Shown here one piece after another: positions 14,276 through 19,307 of a stretch of DNA of 19,307 nt. Made by a program: the position numbers and the translations under genes. Position 1 is the stretch's first letter, and the number at the start of each line of letters is the position of its first letter. The notes below the pieces were generated by a model. The model worked only from the letters and a program-made list of their open reading frames with translations. It had not been told where the DNA came from and made no database searches. The DNA comes from Candidatus Giovannonibacteria bacterium RIFCSPLOWO2_01_FULL_46_13 (GTDB lineage Bacteria > Patescibacteriota > Minisyncoccia > JACPKW01 > UBA11713), in the NCBI GenBank assembly GCA_001778785.1, contig MFIE01000022.1:1-19307 (forward strand). Reading direction: 5' to 3'.

Positions 14276-14293
14276 CCAGTTCATTCACCTAAG

Positions 14294-14334
14294 GGAGTGC
14301 GTGGAGCAATCTGCGCACTCCCTATCTTTTTTTC
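14294..14334 (+). terminator. Intrinsic terminator after the GC-rich gene
   Basis: GGGAGTGCG (14294-14302) pairs perfectly with CGCACTCCC (14315-14323), followed by TATCTTTTTTT. Confidence 0.9.
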
Positions 14335-14386
14335 AAAATCTCAAAGAACAAAGAATTTGCCACCAAAACAAAGTAACTGAATGGGG

Positions 14387-14395
14387 TGTTATATT
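14387..14395 (+). promoter_or_regulatory. Extended -10 of the DUF4173-like gene
   Basis: TGTTATATT is a TGn-extended -10 (TATATT at 14390-14395). It ends 4 bases before the ATG at 14400, so the message should be leaderless. Confidence 0.5.
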
Positions 14396-14399
14396 AATT

Positions 14400-15866
14400 A
14401 TGGAAGCAAAATCCTTTGAAAGTTTCCGCCGGTCTTGGCTTATCGTTATTTTCTCGCTTGCGCTCGGCTTCTTTTTTGATTTTCTTATATTTGATAAAAT
14501 TCCGGGCCTTGGCTTAGCTTTATTTATTGGGCTCATTGCGGGCTTTTTCGTATTTCTGGCTATATATTTAAAAAGGCCGATCAAAGCCGATGTTATGTGG
14601 CTGATTCCCTTGCTCCTGTTTTTTGCGGCAATGGTTGCGGTGCGGGCGAACCCATTACTGATCGCGTTGAATATTTTGGGGTGTATGCTCCTACTGCTTC
14701 TCATCGCCGAAGTGAGCGTCCGCGGATCGGTAAGACAATTTGTACCAGTCGACTATTTAAAGGTTCTCCTCTCCCCATTTCTATTTATTAAGCCATTACT
14801 TCAGACTGGCTCGGATGTCCTCTCCGTCCGCACAAGATACGGTGATCAGAAAAAACTTACGCAGATTTTGCGCGGGATCGTAATTACGCTTCCGGTCGTA
14901 ATTATTTTTGGATTTCTTTTCGCCTCCGCAGACCCAGTATTTAATAAATACGCGACGGGCCTCGTCAGTTTTAATCTCGAGGAAGAAACAATCGCTCGTT
15001 TGATCCTGATACTTGTGGTGACGGTTGTGTTGACCGGGGCGTACGGGTATTCGTTTACCGGCAGCCCATTTTCCTGGGGACGGCAGGATAACGGCAGGCG
15101 CCCGATCGGACAGCTCGAGACTTCGATCCTTCTCGGTTCTGTAAACGTTCTTTTCCTGGGCTTCATACTCATCCAAATTGCATACCTATTTGGCGGTGAA
15201 AGTTATATAACGGCGCAAGGATTTACATACGCGGAATATGCCAGGCGAGGATTTTTTGAATTGATTGCGATTGCGATCCTTTCGTACTTGATACTTTTTG
15301 GCGTTGAGAAATTTGTTGAGCGTGACGGGGATCATCCCCGAGCATTTAAGATATTAAGTTCCGTCTTGGTGCTTCAAGTTGTGATAATAATGGCCTCGGC
15401 ATTCTACCGGCTTTCGCTTTACGAGCAGGCTTTCGGCTTTACGACTCTTCGCTTATATAGCCACGCCTTTATTATCTTTCTCGCCGTCGTTTTTTCTTTC
15501 TTGTTGTATAAAATCCTTATCGAAAATAAAGATAATACTTTTGCATTCCGGACATTCTTGGCGATAGTCGTGTTCCTCGGCGTCATGAATGTGTTCAACC
15601 CGGACGCATTTATCGCAAGGAAAAATTTGGAGCGATTCAATTCAACTGGAAAGATAGATACCCCATACTTGCTGACTTTGTCGGCAGACGCGACTCCGGT
15701 TAGTATCGTCGCGCTTGATATTCCTGACGAGAATATAAAAAAAGAGGCAGAAATACATTTTCTAAATAGATTACAAAATAACCTTTCAAGAGAACAAAAG
15801 TGGCAATCATGGAATTTAAGCAGGGCAAGAGAAAATTCTTTGATTAAAGAAAGAGAGCTCAAATAA
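14400..15866 (+). CDS. Polytopic membrane protein, DUF4173/DUF4153-like
   Basis: 488 residues from ATG 14400; the frame opens 33 codons earlier, but that part lies in the upstream terminator and is not plausible. About ten or more hydrophobic segments span the first 390 residues. The block QILRGIVITLPVVIIFGFLFASADPVF is characteristic of DUF4173-type proteins, and YAEYARRGFFELIAIAILSYLIL is a second family block. The last 80 residues are hydrophilic and probably extracytoplasmic. Function is unknown in the family. Single-gene unit with an extended -10 just before the start and no ribosome site. Confidence 0.8.
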   Translation: MEAKSFESFRRSWLIVIFSLALGFFFDFLIFDKIPGLGLALFIGLIAGFFVFLAIYLKRPIKADVMWLIPLLLFFAAMVAVRANPLLIALNILGCMLLLLLIAEVSVRGSVRQFVPVDYLKVLLSPFLFIKPLLQTGSDVLSVRTRYGDQKKLTQILRGIVITLPVVIIFGFLFASADPVFNKYATGLVSFNLEEETIARLILILVVTVVLTGAYGYSFTGSPFSWGRQDNGRRPIGQLETSILLGSVNVLFLGFILIQIAYLFGGESYITAQGFTYAEYARRGFFELIAIAILSYLILFGVEKFVERDGDHPRAFKILSSVLVLQVVIIMASAFYRLSLYEQAFGFTTLRLYSHAFIIFLAVVFSFLLYKILIENKDNTFAFRTFLAIVVFLGVMNVFNPDAFIARKNLERFNSTGKIDTPYLLTLSADATPVSIVALDIPDENIKKEAEIHFLNRLQNNLSREQKWQSWNLSRARENSLIKERELK

Positions 15867-15880
15867 AGTTGCCCCAAATC

Positions 15881-15921
15881 TAAAAACAAAAAGGCGTAAG
15901 ATTGTGAGAACCTTGCGCCTT
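15881..15921 (-). terminator. Minus-strand intrinsic terminator
   Basis: AAGGCGTAAG (15891-15900) pairs with CTTGCGCCTT (15912-15921), one G-T wobble. The A-rich side is on the left, so the U-run exists only for a minus-strand transcript. No long minus-strand gene ends here, which points to the short frame at 15932-16042 or its remnant. Confidence 0.65.
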
Positions 15922-15931
15922 CGTTCGAACT

Positions 15932-16042
15932 CTACACTTCTGCCGGCGAAGGTTTCAGCGAATACAGCGCGCACGGCGACCGCGCCTCTCGCAGGCAAGC
16001 TTGGTCCGCGGCCTCGCTCGTCGCCGACCTTGCTTCCCTCAA
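15932..16042 (-). CDS. Possible small minus-strand ORF or gene remnant
   Basis: A 36-residue frame from TTG (MREARSATSEAADQACLREARS...) to TAG. It contains the peptide REARS twice, and the DNA is distinctly GC-rich. A minus-strand TATTAT (16053-16058) lies 10 bases upstream and a minus-strand terminator lies directly downstream. No family is recognised. It could equally be the tail of a decayed gene or a structured RNA, since CGGCGAC (15974-15980) can pair with GTCGCCG (16020-16026). Confidence 0.3.
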   Translation of the reverse strand: MREARSATSEAADQACLREARSPCALYSLKPSPAEV

Positions 16043-16091
16043 AAAACCTGCTATAATAAATAGATAGTGTTGCCTCCGACTAGCTCGGAGG
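16030..16091 (+). promoter_or_regulatory. Promoter and leader hairpin of the 118-residue hypothetical gene
   Basis: TTGCTT (16030-16035), a 16-base spacer and TATAAT (16052-16057) with TGC before it (extended -10). The leader begins with a hairpin CCTCCGA (16073-16079), loop CTAGC, TCGGAGG (16085-16091), followed by TTATTTATT. This could be an early attenuator or a stabilising 5' stem. Confidence 0.6.
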
Positions 16092-16131
16092 TTATTTATT
16101 AGGACTTTCAAAACTACAAGGAGGAGAAGAG

Positions 16132-16488
16132 ATGACCCGGGATTTAAAAGTTTCGTTGCCAGCGGGTGAGGTTGCCGCTTTTAACATTCAATATTGGAGG
16201 CGGCAGTTAAAGGGTACTGAAAAGATTTTCTTAACCGATCCGATTATTTTTCGCGTCCCCTTTGATTATCGGAAAATAATCATGGGGTTTCGCAAAGACG
16301 CGAAGAGATTTGGAGAGGGGAATTTAGTTTTGTTGCGTATCTGTTTTTGTGATGACATAAACTTGGTCACGGCAAGGAATTTTTTGTTGACCCTTGCCGA
16401 CCAGTTTATCCCGGTGGCCGCAAGTTTTTCGAGAGAGGAATTTGCGGAGGATCTCGGCGACCTTGTCGTCCGTGTGGTCAAGGAGTAG
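16132..16488 (+). CDS. Hypothetical protein, 118 residues
   Basis: No family recognised. The sequence is soluble and mixed alpha/beta, with no signal peptide and a single Cys (MTRDLKVSLPAGEVAAFNIQYWRRQL ... EEFAEDLGDLVVRVVKE). The segment NLVLLRICFCDDINLVTARNFLLTL is the only hydrophobic stretch and is not a membrane helix. It has a very strong AAGGAGGAG ribosome site, an extended -10 promoter, a leader hairpin and a perfect palindromic terminator, so it is a self-contained transcription unit. Its architecture resembles that of the GC-rich gene at 13271, and both leaders share AAAACTAC before the ribosome site. Confidence 0.65.
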   Translation: MTRDLKVSLPAGEVAAFNIQYWRRQLKGTEKIFLTDPIIFRVPFDYRKIIMGFRKDAKRFGEGNLVLLRICFCDDINLVTARNFLLTLADQFIPVAASFSREEFAEDLGDLVVRVVKE

Positions 16489-16495
16489 AAATCCG

Positions 16496-16530
16496 GAAGG
16501 GGATGCGCTTAAGCGCATCCCCTTCTTTTC
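16496..16530 (+). terminator. Perfect palindromic terminator
   Basis: A 30-base perfect inverted repeat with no spacer (16496-16510 with 16511-16525; arm GAAGGGGATGCGCTT) followed by TTTTCGTTTTT. Confidence 0.92.
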
Positions 16531-16540
16531 GTTTTTGGGA

Positions 16541-16546
16541 TAAGAT
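16541..16546 (+). promoter_or_regulatory. -10-like box (TAAGAT) before the glycosyltransferase gene
   Basis: TAAGAT ends 6 bases before the ATG at 16553. No clear -35 is visible. No Shine-Dalgarno exists between the upstream terminator and the start. Confidence 0.35.
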
Positions 16547-16552
16547 TTAGGT

Positions 16553-17254
16553 ATGATAGTAGAGTCTTTTTCGGTGGTTATTCCTTCGTATAACGGCAAG
16601 GAATTTTTAAGAAAAACACTTCTTGCCTTAAAGAAAAGTACGAGTCAGCCGCTACGATGTATCGTAGTAGATGACGCCTCGGTGGACGGGACATTCCAAA
16701 TGCTCAAAAAAGAGTTCCCGGAAGTCATGGCAGTTCGGAATGAAAAAAATCTTGGCCCGACCGCTTCGCGCAACCGCGGCGCGAAAAAAACGGAAGGGGA
16801 CGCAATCGTGTTTATTGATAACGATGTTTTGGTCCGTCCGGACTCGATCGATCGGCTCCTCGATTTTTTATCAAAAACCATCAACGCCGGTATGGTTGGC
16901 GGCACGCTTATAGATGAGAAAGGAAGAAATATTCCCTGGAATATGGGCAAGAAATTAGGCACGGGGCTCATACGAGAATATGATTCGAATCGGGAAGTGA
17001 GCTGGGTTGCTGAAGGTTTTATTGCCGTTAGAAAAGAACTCTTCGATGTAATTGGAGGATTTGATGAATGGTTTTTTATGACCGGCGAAGGGCCTGATTT
17101 ATCTGAACGAATGAGGAAAAGAGGATTTAAAACATATTTTGTCAAAGATGCCGTAGTAGATTTGCGCGAAAGCCATACGCATCCCCGCTGGAAACGCAAG
17201 ATTTGGTCATGGATGCAGTTCCCGAAGTTCTACTTCAAGCACGGATTTCGATAA
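16553..17254 (+). CDS. Family 2 glycosyltransferase
   Basis: It transfers a sugar from a nucleotide donor to an acceptor, probably for surface polysaccharide or glycoprotein. 233 residues, a minimal GT-A enzyme. FSVVIPSYNGKEFLRKTL (6-23) is the first strand and loop; VVDDAS (38-43) and the DxD-type FIDND (87-91) bind the nucleotide and metal; WVAEGFIAVRKELFDVIGGFDEWFFMTGEGPDLSERMRKRGFK is the acceptor-site region with the ED-like GEGPDLS. No membrane helix, so it is cytoplasmic or peripheral. Substrate cannot be read. It is isolated from other sugar genes here. Confidence 0.9.
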   Translation: MIVESFSVVIPSYNGKEFLRKTLLALKKSTSQPLRCIVVDDASVDGTFQMLKKEFPEVMAVRNEKNLGPTASRNRGAKKTEGDAIVFIDNDVLVRPDSIDRLLDFLSKTINAGMVGGTLIDEKGRNIPWNMGKKLGTGLIREYDSNREVSWVAEGFIAVRKELFDVIGGFDEWFFMTGEGPDLSERMRKRGFKTYFVKDAVVDLRESHTHPRWKRKIWSWMQFPKFYFKHGFR

Positions 17255-17292
17255 TTCTTATCCCCAGCGGTCTCGAACGTAGGGAGAAAATG

Positions 17293-17353
17293 TGGTATAA
17301 TATGGGAAGTTGAGTCCGGGGGTCGAAACTTTGACTCAAATTTCCTCGCGAGG
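17293..17353 (+). promoter_or_regulatory. Extended -10 promoter and structured leader of the MscS-like gene
   Basis: TGGTATAAT (17293-17301) is a perfect extended -10. The leader of about 84 bases contains a stem TTGAGTC (17310-17316) with GACTCAA (17333-17339), and a palindrome CCTCGCGAGG (17344-17353). The start codon is preceded by an AT-only stretch without a Shine-Dalgarno. Confidence 0.65.
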
Positions 17354-17391
17354 GAATTATTAGAAATTTATTAATAAACTTTTTATAAAAA

Positions 17392-18081
17392 ATGATAAAT
17401 TACGGAGTGCAAACCTGGGGCGAAGTCTTGATAGCTTCATTTTATGAGCTTTGGCTCGGGGTAGTTGCTTTCGCTCCTCGTTTGATAGGGGCGATTATTG
17501 TATTTGTCATCGGCTGGGTTATTGCCTTGGCCCTTGGCAAAGTTGTCTCGCAGATAATCCGTTCGCTTAAAATCGACCAGGCGTTGAAATCGATCGGCGT
17601 TGAAGAGCCGATTGAACGCGCGGGCATTAAGCTAGACGTAGGCGCTTTTATCGGCGGGCTTGTGAAGTGGTTCTTCATAATCGTATTTTTCACGGCTACC
17701 GTTGAGGTGCTGGGACTTACGGATGTGACCAACTTCCTAAGCGAGCAAGTTCTTCCTTACTTGGGGAACGTTTTCGTTGCCGCTTTGATCTTAGTAGCCG
17801 CCGCCTTGATCGCGGATGCGATAGGCAAACTTGTTACCGCTTCTGCAAAGGCGGCTAACTTGCCGTCGTCCGGTTTCTTGGGAGGCGTTTCGAAATGGGC
17901 GATTTGGATTTTTGCTATCTTGGCCGCAATGGCGCAGTTGAAAATCGCGGGACCGATGGTGCAAACTCTCTTCATTGGAGTAGTTGGCGCGTTGGCCTTG
18001 GCGCTTGGATTGGCCTTCGGCTTGGGCGGTAAAGACACAGCCGCGCAGTACCTCGAAAGGCTTCGAAAAGAAATTCGCTAA
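17392..18081 (+). CDS. Small mechanosensitive-channel-like membrane protein (TM-helix repeat)
   Basis: 229 residues with about five hydrophobic segments (roughly 19-44, 78-103, 118-146, 158-180, 185-208). The pattern LIGAIIVFVIGWVIALALGKVVSQIIRSL and its later echo (YLGNVFVAALILVAAALIADAIGKLV) are the conserved TM-helix repeats found before MscS domains. The end GLAFGLGGKDTAAQYLERLR resembles the pore-helix segment of MscS channels, but the beta domain and C-terminal vestibule are missing. It may form a minimal osmotic channel or a scaffold; that is inference. The long structured leader suggests post-transcriptional control. Confidence 0.8.
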   Translation: MINYGVQTWGEVLIASFYELWLGVVAFAPRLIGAIIVFVIGWVIALALGKVVSQIIRSLKIDQALKSIGVEEPIERAGIKLDVGAFIGGLVKWFFIIVFFTATVEVLGLTDVTNFLSEQVLPYLGNVFVAALILVAAALIADAIGKLVTASAKAANLPSSGFLGGVSKWAIWIFAILAAMAQLKIAGPMVQTLFIGVVGALALALGLAFGLGGKDTAAQYLERLRKEIR

Positions 18082-18100
18082 TTATAAATCTTTAGTGATA

Positions 18101-18128
18101 CAAAAGCCCCGCTCGCGCGGAGCTTTTG
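18101..18128 (+). terminator. Intrinsic terminator after the MscS-like gene
   Basis: CAAAAGCCCCGC (18101-18112) pairs with GCGGAGCTTTTG (18117-18128) with one mismatch and loop TCGC. The T tract lies within the 3' arm. Confidence 0.7.
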
Positions 18129-18136
18129 GTTATAAA

Positions 18137-18165
18137 ATAAAATGGGAGGACCATATGGTCCTCCC
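18137..18165 (-). terminator. Minus-strand terminator (perfect palindrome)
   Basis: GGGAGGACCAT (18144-18154) is followed directly by ATGGTCCTCCC (18155-18165). On the minus strand it leads into ATTTTATTTTA, closing the gene at 18178-18417. Confidence 0.82.
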
Positions 18166-18177
18166 GTCTCTCGATGC

Positions 18178-18417
18178 CTAGTAGTTTCCCTGTCTCTTTT
18201 GTTCGCGCGTTATAGCCCTATTGCACTTGATACTCGAGATAGCGAAATACAGCGCGGATACAATAAAGATTAGAAAAGGTGGAAGTATGTATTCCTTGAA
18301 TTTGAAAAAAACTACCATTGATACAGTCACGGAGAAGATGGTGAGCAGAAGGCTTACGTTGCTATGTGCGTCCCACCTTTTTATCTCCGCCTCAAGCTTG
18401 TCTGTCGTATTTATCAT
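18178..18417 (-). CDS. Small hypothetical membrane protein
   Basis: 79 residues from the ATG at 18415-18417. This start is chosen because GAGAGGAG lies 8 bases upstream; a TTG 21 bases earlier would overlap that site. Two hydrophobic segments (about 22-38 and 44-61) are joined by a short turn (FKFKEYILPP), giving a two-helix hairpin with both ends probably on the same side. The N-terminal stretch is helical and charged (INTTDKLEAEIKRWDAH). No family recognised. Own promoter and terminator. Confidence 0.65.
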   Translation of the reverse strand: MINTTDKLEAEIKRWDAHSNVSLLLTIFSVTVSMVVFFKFKEYILPPFLIFIVSALYFAISSIKCNRAITREQKRQGNY

Positions 18418-18456
18418 TGCGGGATCTCCTCTCTGCAAAGACTAAATTTTGCCCTA

Positions 18457-18485
18457 ACTCTAGTACAAAAACCTCATTTTTGCAA
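18457..18485 (-). promoter_or_regulatory. Promoter of the small membrane protein gene
   Basis: On the minus strand TTGCAA (18480-18485), a 17-base spacer and TAGAGT (18457-18462). The -10 region sits in a sequence (TTTTTGTACTAGAGTTAGGG) nearly identical to the one upstream of the Zn-ribbon gene. Confidence 0.55.
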
Positions 18486-18496
18486 TTAGTCTGGAA

Positions 18497-18537
18497 ATAA
18501 AAAAAGCGGGTCGGAGCTCTTTCGAGTCTCCGCCCGC
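18497..18537 (-). terminator. Minus-strand terminator of the Zn-ribbon gene
   Basis: A 10-pair stem with a one-base bulge (18506-18516 with 18528-18537) and, on the minus strand, a T7 tract after it. Confidence 0.85.
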
Positions 18538-18545
18538 GTTGGCTT

Positions 18546-18854
18546 TTACTTTTCTTGCTGCAGAGCTCTTACATGGAAAATAGCAATTTCTCCACTTTCT
18601 CTGCAGTCTTTGCAATTATCAGAGAAGGCATATCCTGCGCCGATGCACGAGGGGCATTTTCGCATTTCTCTTTCCAGGATCTCTACTTCTCTCCCATCCT
18701 TTAGTTTTACTTTCGGTGTTACTAATTCTCCTTTGAACCTCACCTTAAACGGCTTGACGCCAGCTATGACTTTTTTGTTAAATCTGTATCTCTCGGTCAC
18801 ATTAGGTTCAAATGTACTTGTGTCAAAATTTCTAAACCTTGTCTCGAAATTCAT
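18546..18854 (-). CDS. Hypothetical protein with C4 zinc-ribbon-like motif
   Basis: 102 residues. The N-terminal part is basic and beta-looking (KKVIAGVKPFKVRFKGELVTPKVKLKDGREVEIL). Residues about 67-84 hold CPSC and CKDC spaced by 11 residues, a four-Cys zinc ribbon reminiscent of the CxxCxGxG repeats of DnaJ but with only one site. A role in RNA, DNA or protein binding is possible, not shown. The ribosome site AAGGAGGTGA is a full match to the 16S anti-Shine-Dalgarno. Promoter-like motif shared with the neighbouring gene. Confidence 0.7.
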   Translation of the reverse strand: MNFETRFRNFDTSTFEPNVTERYRFNKKVIAGVKPFKVRFKGELVTPKVKLKDGREVEILEREMRKCPSCIGAGYAFSDNCKDCRESGEIAIFHVRALQQEK

Positions 18855-18893
18855 CTTCCTTCACCTCCTTGTTAGAAGTTTCGATTCGCCTTA

Positions 18894-18907
18894 ACTCTAG
18901 TTCAAAA
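18894..18907 (-). promoter_or_regulatory. Promoter-like motif of the Zn-ribbon gene
   Basis: TTTTTGAACTAGAGTTAAGG on the minus strand, with TAGAGT (18894-18899) as the probable -10. It repeats the motif of the neighbouring gene with only two differences over 20 bases. The -35 is poor. Confidence 0.4.
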
Positions 18908-18916
18908 AGGTCAGTG

Positions 18917-19307
18917 TCAGTACCAATGCCAGACTCGCGCCTCCTCCTCAGCTTTTTCCAAAGAACTTGCGAGATTTTCCTCTCCCTTGATTTTAATCGC
19001 CGCCATAATGGTCCTTTTGTCGAAGAGCGGAAGGAAAAGACCTTTCTTCGCGCCGGGCCATTGCTGGTTTAAGAATTGACCGGACACTCTTTCGATGATT
19101 GGCGCTTGGGTGATAAAAATATCTCGATCCCATCCAAACTCACGCGTCATCACATCTCCAGGTTCGAGATTGAGAAAGACGCGCCCCTCAGTGGTATAAA
19201 TGGTTTCGTATCGAAGAACAAGCCATGCCTTAGGATGCTGCCAACCTCTCTCCGGCCTGCTCAGCTCTACAACCATGTTATGGCCTTCGCGGAGGATCTG
19301 CTGTAAC
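18917..19307 (-). CDS. Hypothetical protein, 5' end beyond the window
   Basis: The frame stays open to the right edge, so at least 130 residues. The first ATG in the window is 19276, but the codons before it (LQQILREGHN) look coding and no ribosome site precedes that ATG, so the true start is probably outside. The sequence is soluble: ELSRPERGWQHPKAWLVLRYETIYTTEGRVFLNLEPGDVMTREFG, then a helical, Glu/Lys-rich C-terminus ending ARVWHWY. No family recognised. It ends about 60 bases before the Zn-ribbon gene on the same strand. Confidence 0.6.
   Translation of the reverse strand, partial: LQQILREGHNMVVELSRPERGWQHPKAWLVLRYETIYTTEGRVFLNLEPGDVMTREFGWDRDIFITQAPIIERVSGQFLNQQWPGAKKGLFLPLFDKRTIMAAIKIKGEENLASSLEKAEEEARVWHWY

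Noticed and set aside
13223..14284. A 353-codon minus-strand frame, longer than the plus-strand gene
   Set aside because: GC-rich codons leave the antisense frame open by chance. Promoter, SD, leader hairpins and the T-tailed terminator all support the plus strand, and the antisense translation is low-complexity, rich in His, Arg and Val.
14301..14399. N-terminal extension of the DUF4173-like protein
   Set aside because: It begins inside the upstream terminator stem, and the extended -10 lies just before ATG 14400.
1..19307. CRISPR array, insertion sequence or prophage
   Set aside because: No regularly spaced repeats, no transposase or integrase, and no phage structural genes are visible on either strand. 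The inverted pair at rplL is too short to be an insertion sequence.

Overview
The window looks like a chromosome fragment of a Candidate Phyla Radiation bacterium (Patescibacteria, probably Parcubacteria). This is inferred from the protein set: shortened housekeeping enzymes (RsmI, TruB, Zwf, Gnd), a DUF5654-like membrane protein, a Gmad2-domain protein and a winged-helix/degenerate nucleotidyltransferase protein. There is no 16S rRNA or other decisive marker. TGA is used as a normal stop in several genes, so the genetic code appears to be standard bacterial.

Layout. Bases 1-1773: the 3' part of dinB, a small Cys-containing protein, a membrane-anchored Gmad2 protein and a DUF5654-like protein. 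Bases 1774-5056: four plus-strand genes (hotdog-fold dehydratase-like, Mpg glycosylase, small lipoprotein, adenylosuccinate lyase), three of them ending in intrinsic terminators. Bases 5060-10505: a divergent pair (peroxiredoxin on the minus strand, an FG-GAP-like anchored protein on the plus strand) sharing one palindromic -10 element. The plus-strand gene leads into a tight run zwf-gnd-truB-rsmI-rsmE with overlaps or gaps of a few bases. Bases 10520-13071: a secreted M15/DUF5715-like peptidase on the minus strand, divergent from an L10-leader-rplJ-rplL unit, then a wHTH protein and tRNA-Val(CAC). Bases 13072-14335: an unrecognised GC-rich gene with a leader of stacked hairpins. Bases 14400-19307: a DUF4173-like membrane protein, a hypothetical gene, a GT2 glycosyltransferase, an MscS-like TM-helix protein with a structured leader, and three minus-strand hypothetical genes, the last running off the edge.

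The most striking overall pattern is two styles of gene start. One set has a -10 box only about 4-9 bases before the start codon and no Shine-Dalgarno, so its mRNAs are probably leaderless. The other set (mostly hypothetical or accessory, usually single-gene units) has strong AGGAGG-type ribosome binding sites, often a hairpin-bearing leader, and usually a near-perfect hairpin terminator.

Functionally, zwf and gnd supply the two dehydrogenase steps of the oxidative pentose phosphate route without a lactonase gene between them. truB, rsmI and rsmE modify tRNA and 16S rRNA. dinB and mpg deal with DNA damage, and the peroxiredoxin removes peroxides. The strongest unexplained signals are an inverted pair of covarying hairpin repeats around rplL, the repeated GAA-loop hairpins before the GC-rich gene, the coding-like continuation past that gene's TGA stop, and the palindromic divergent promoter.
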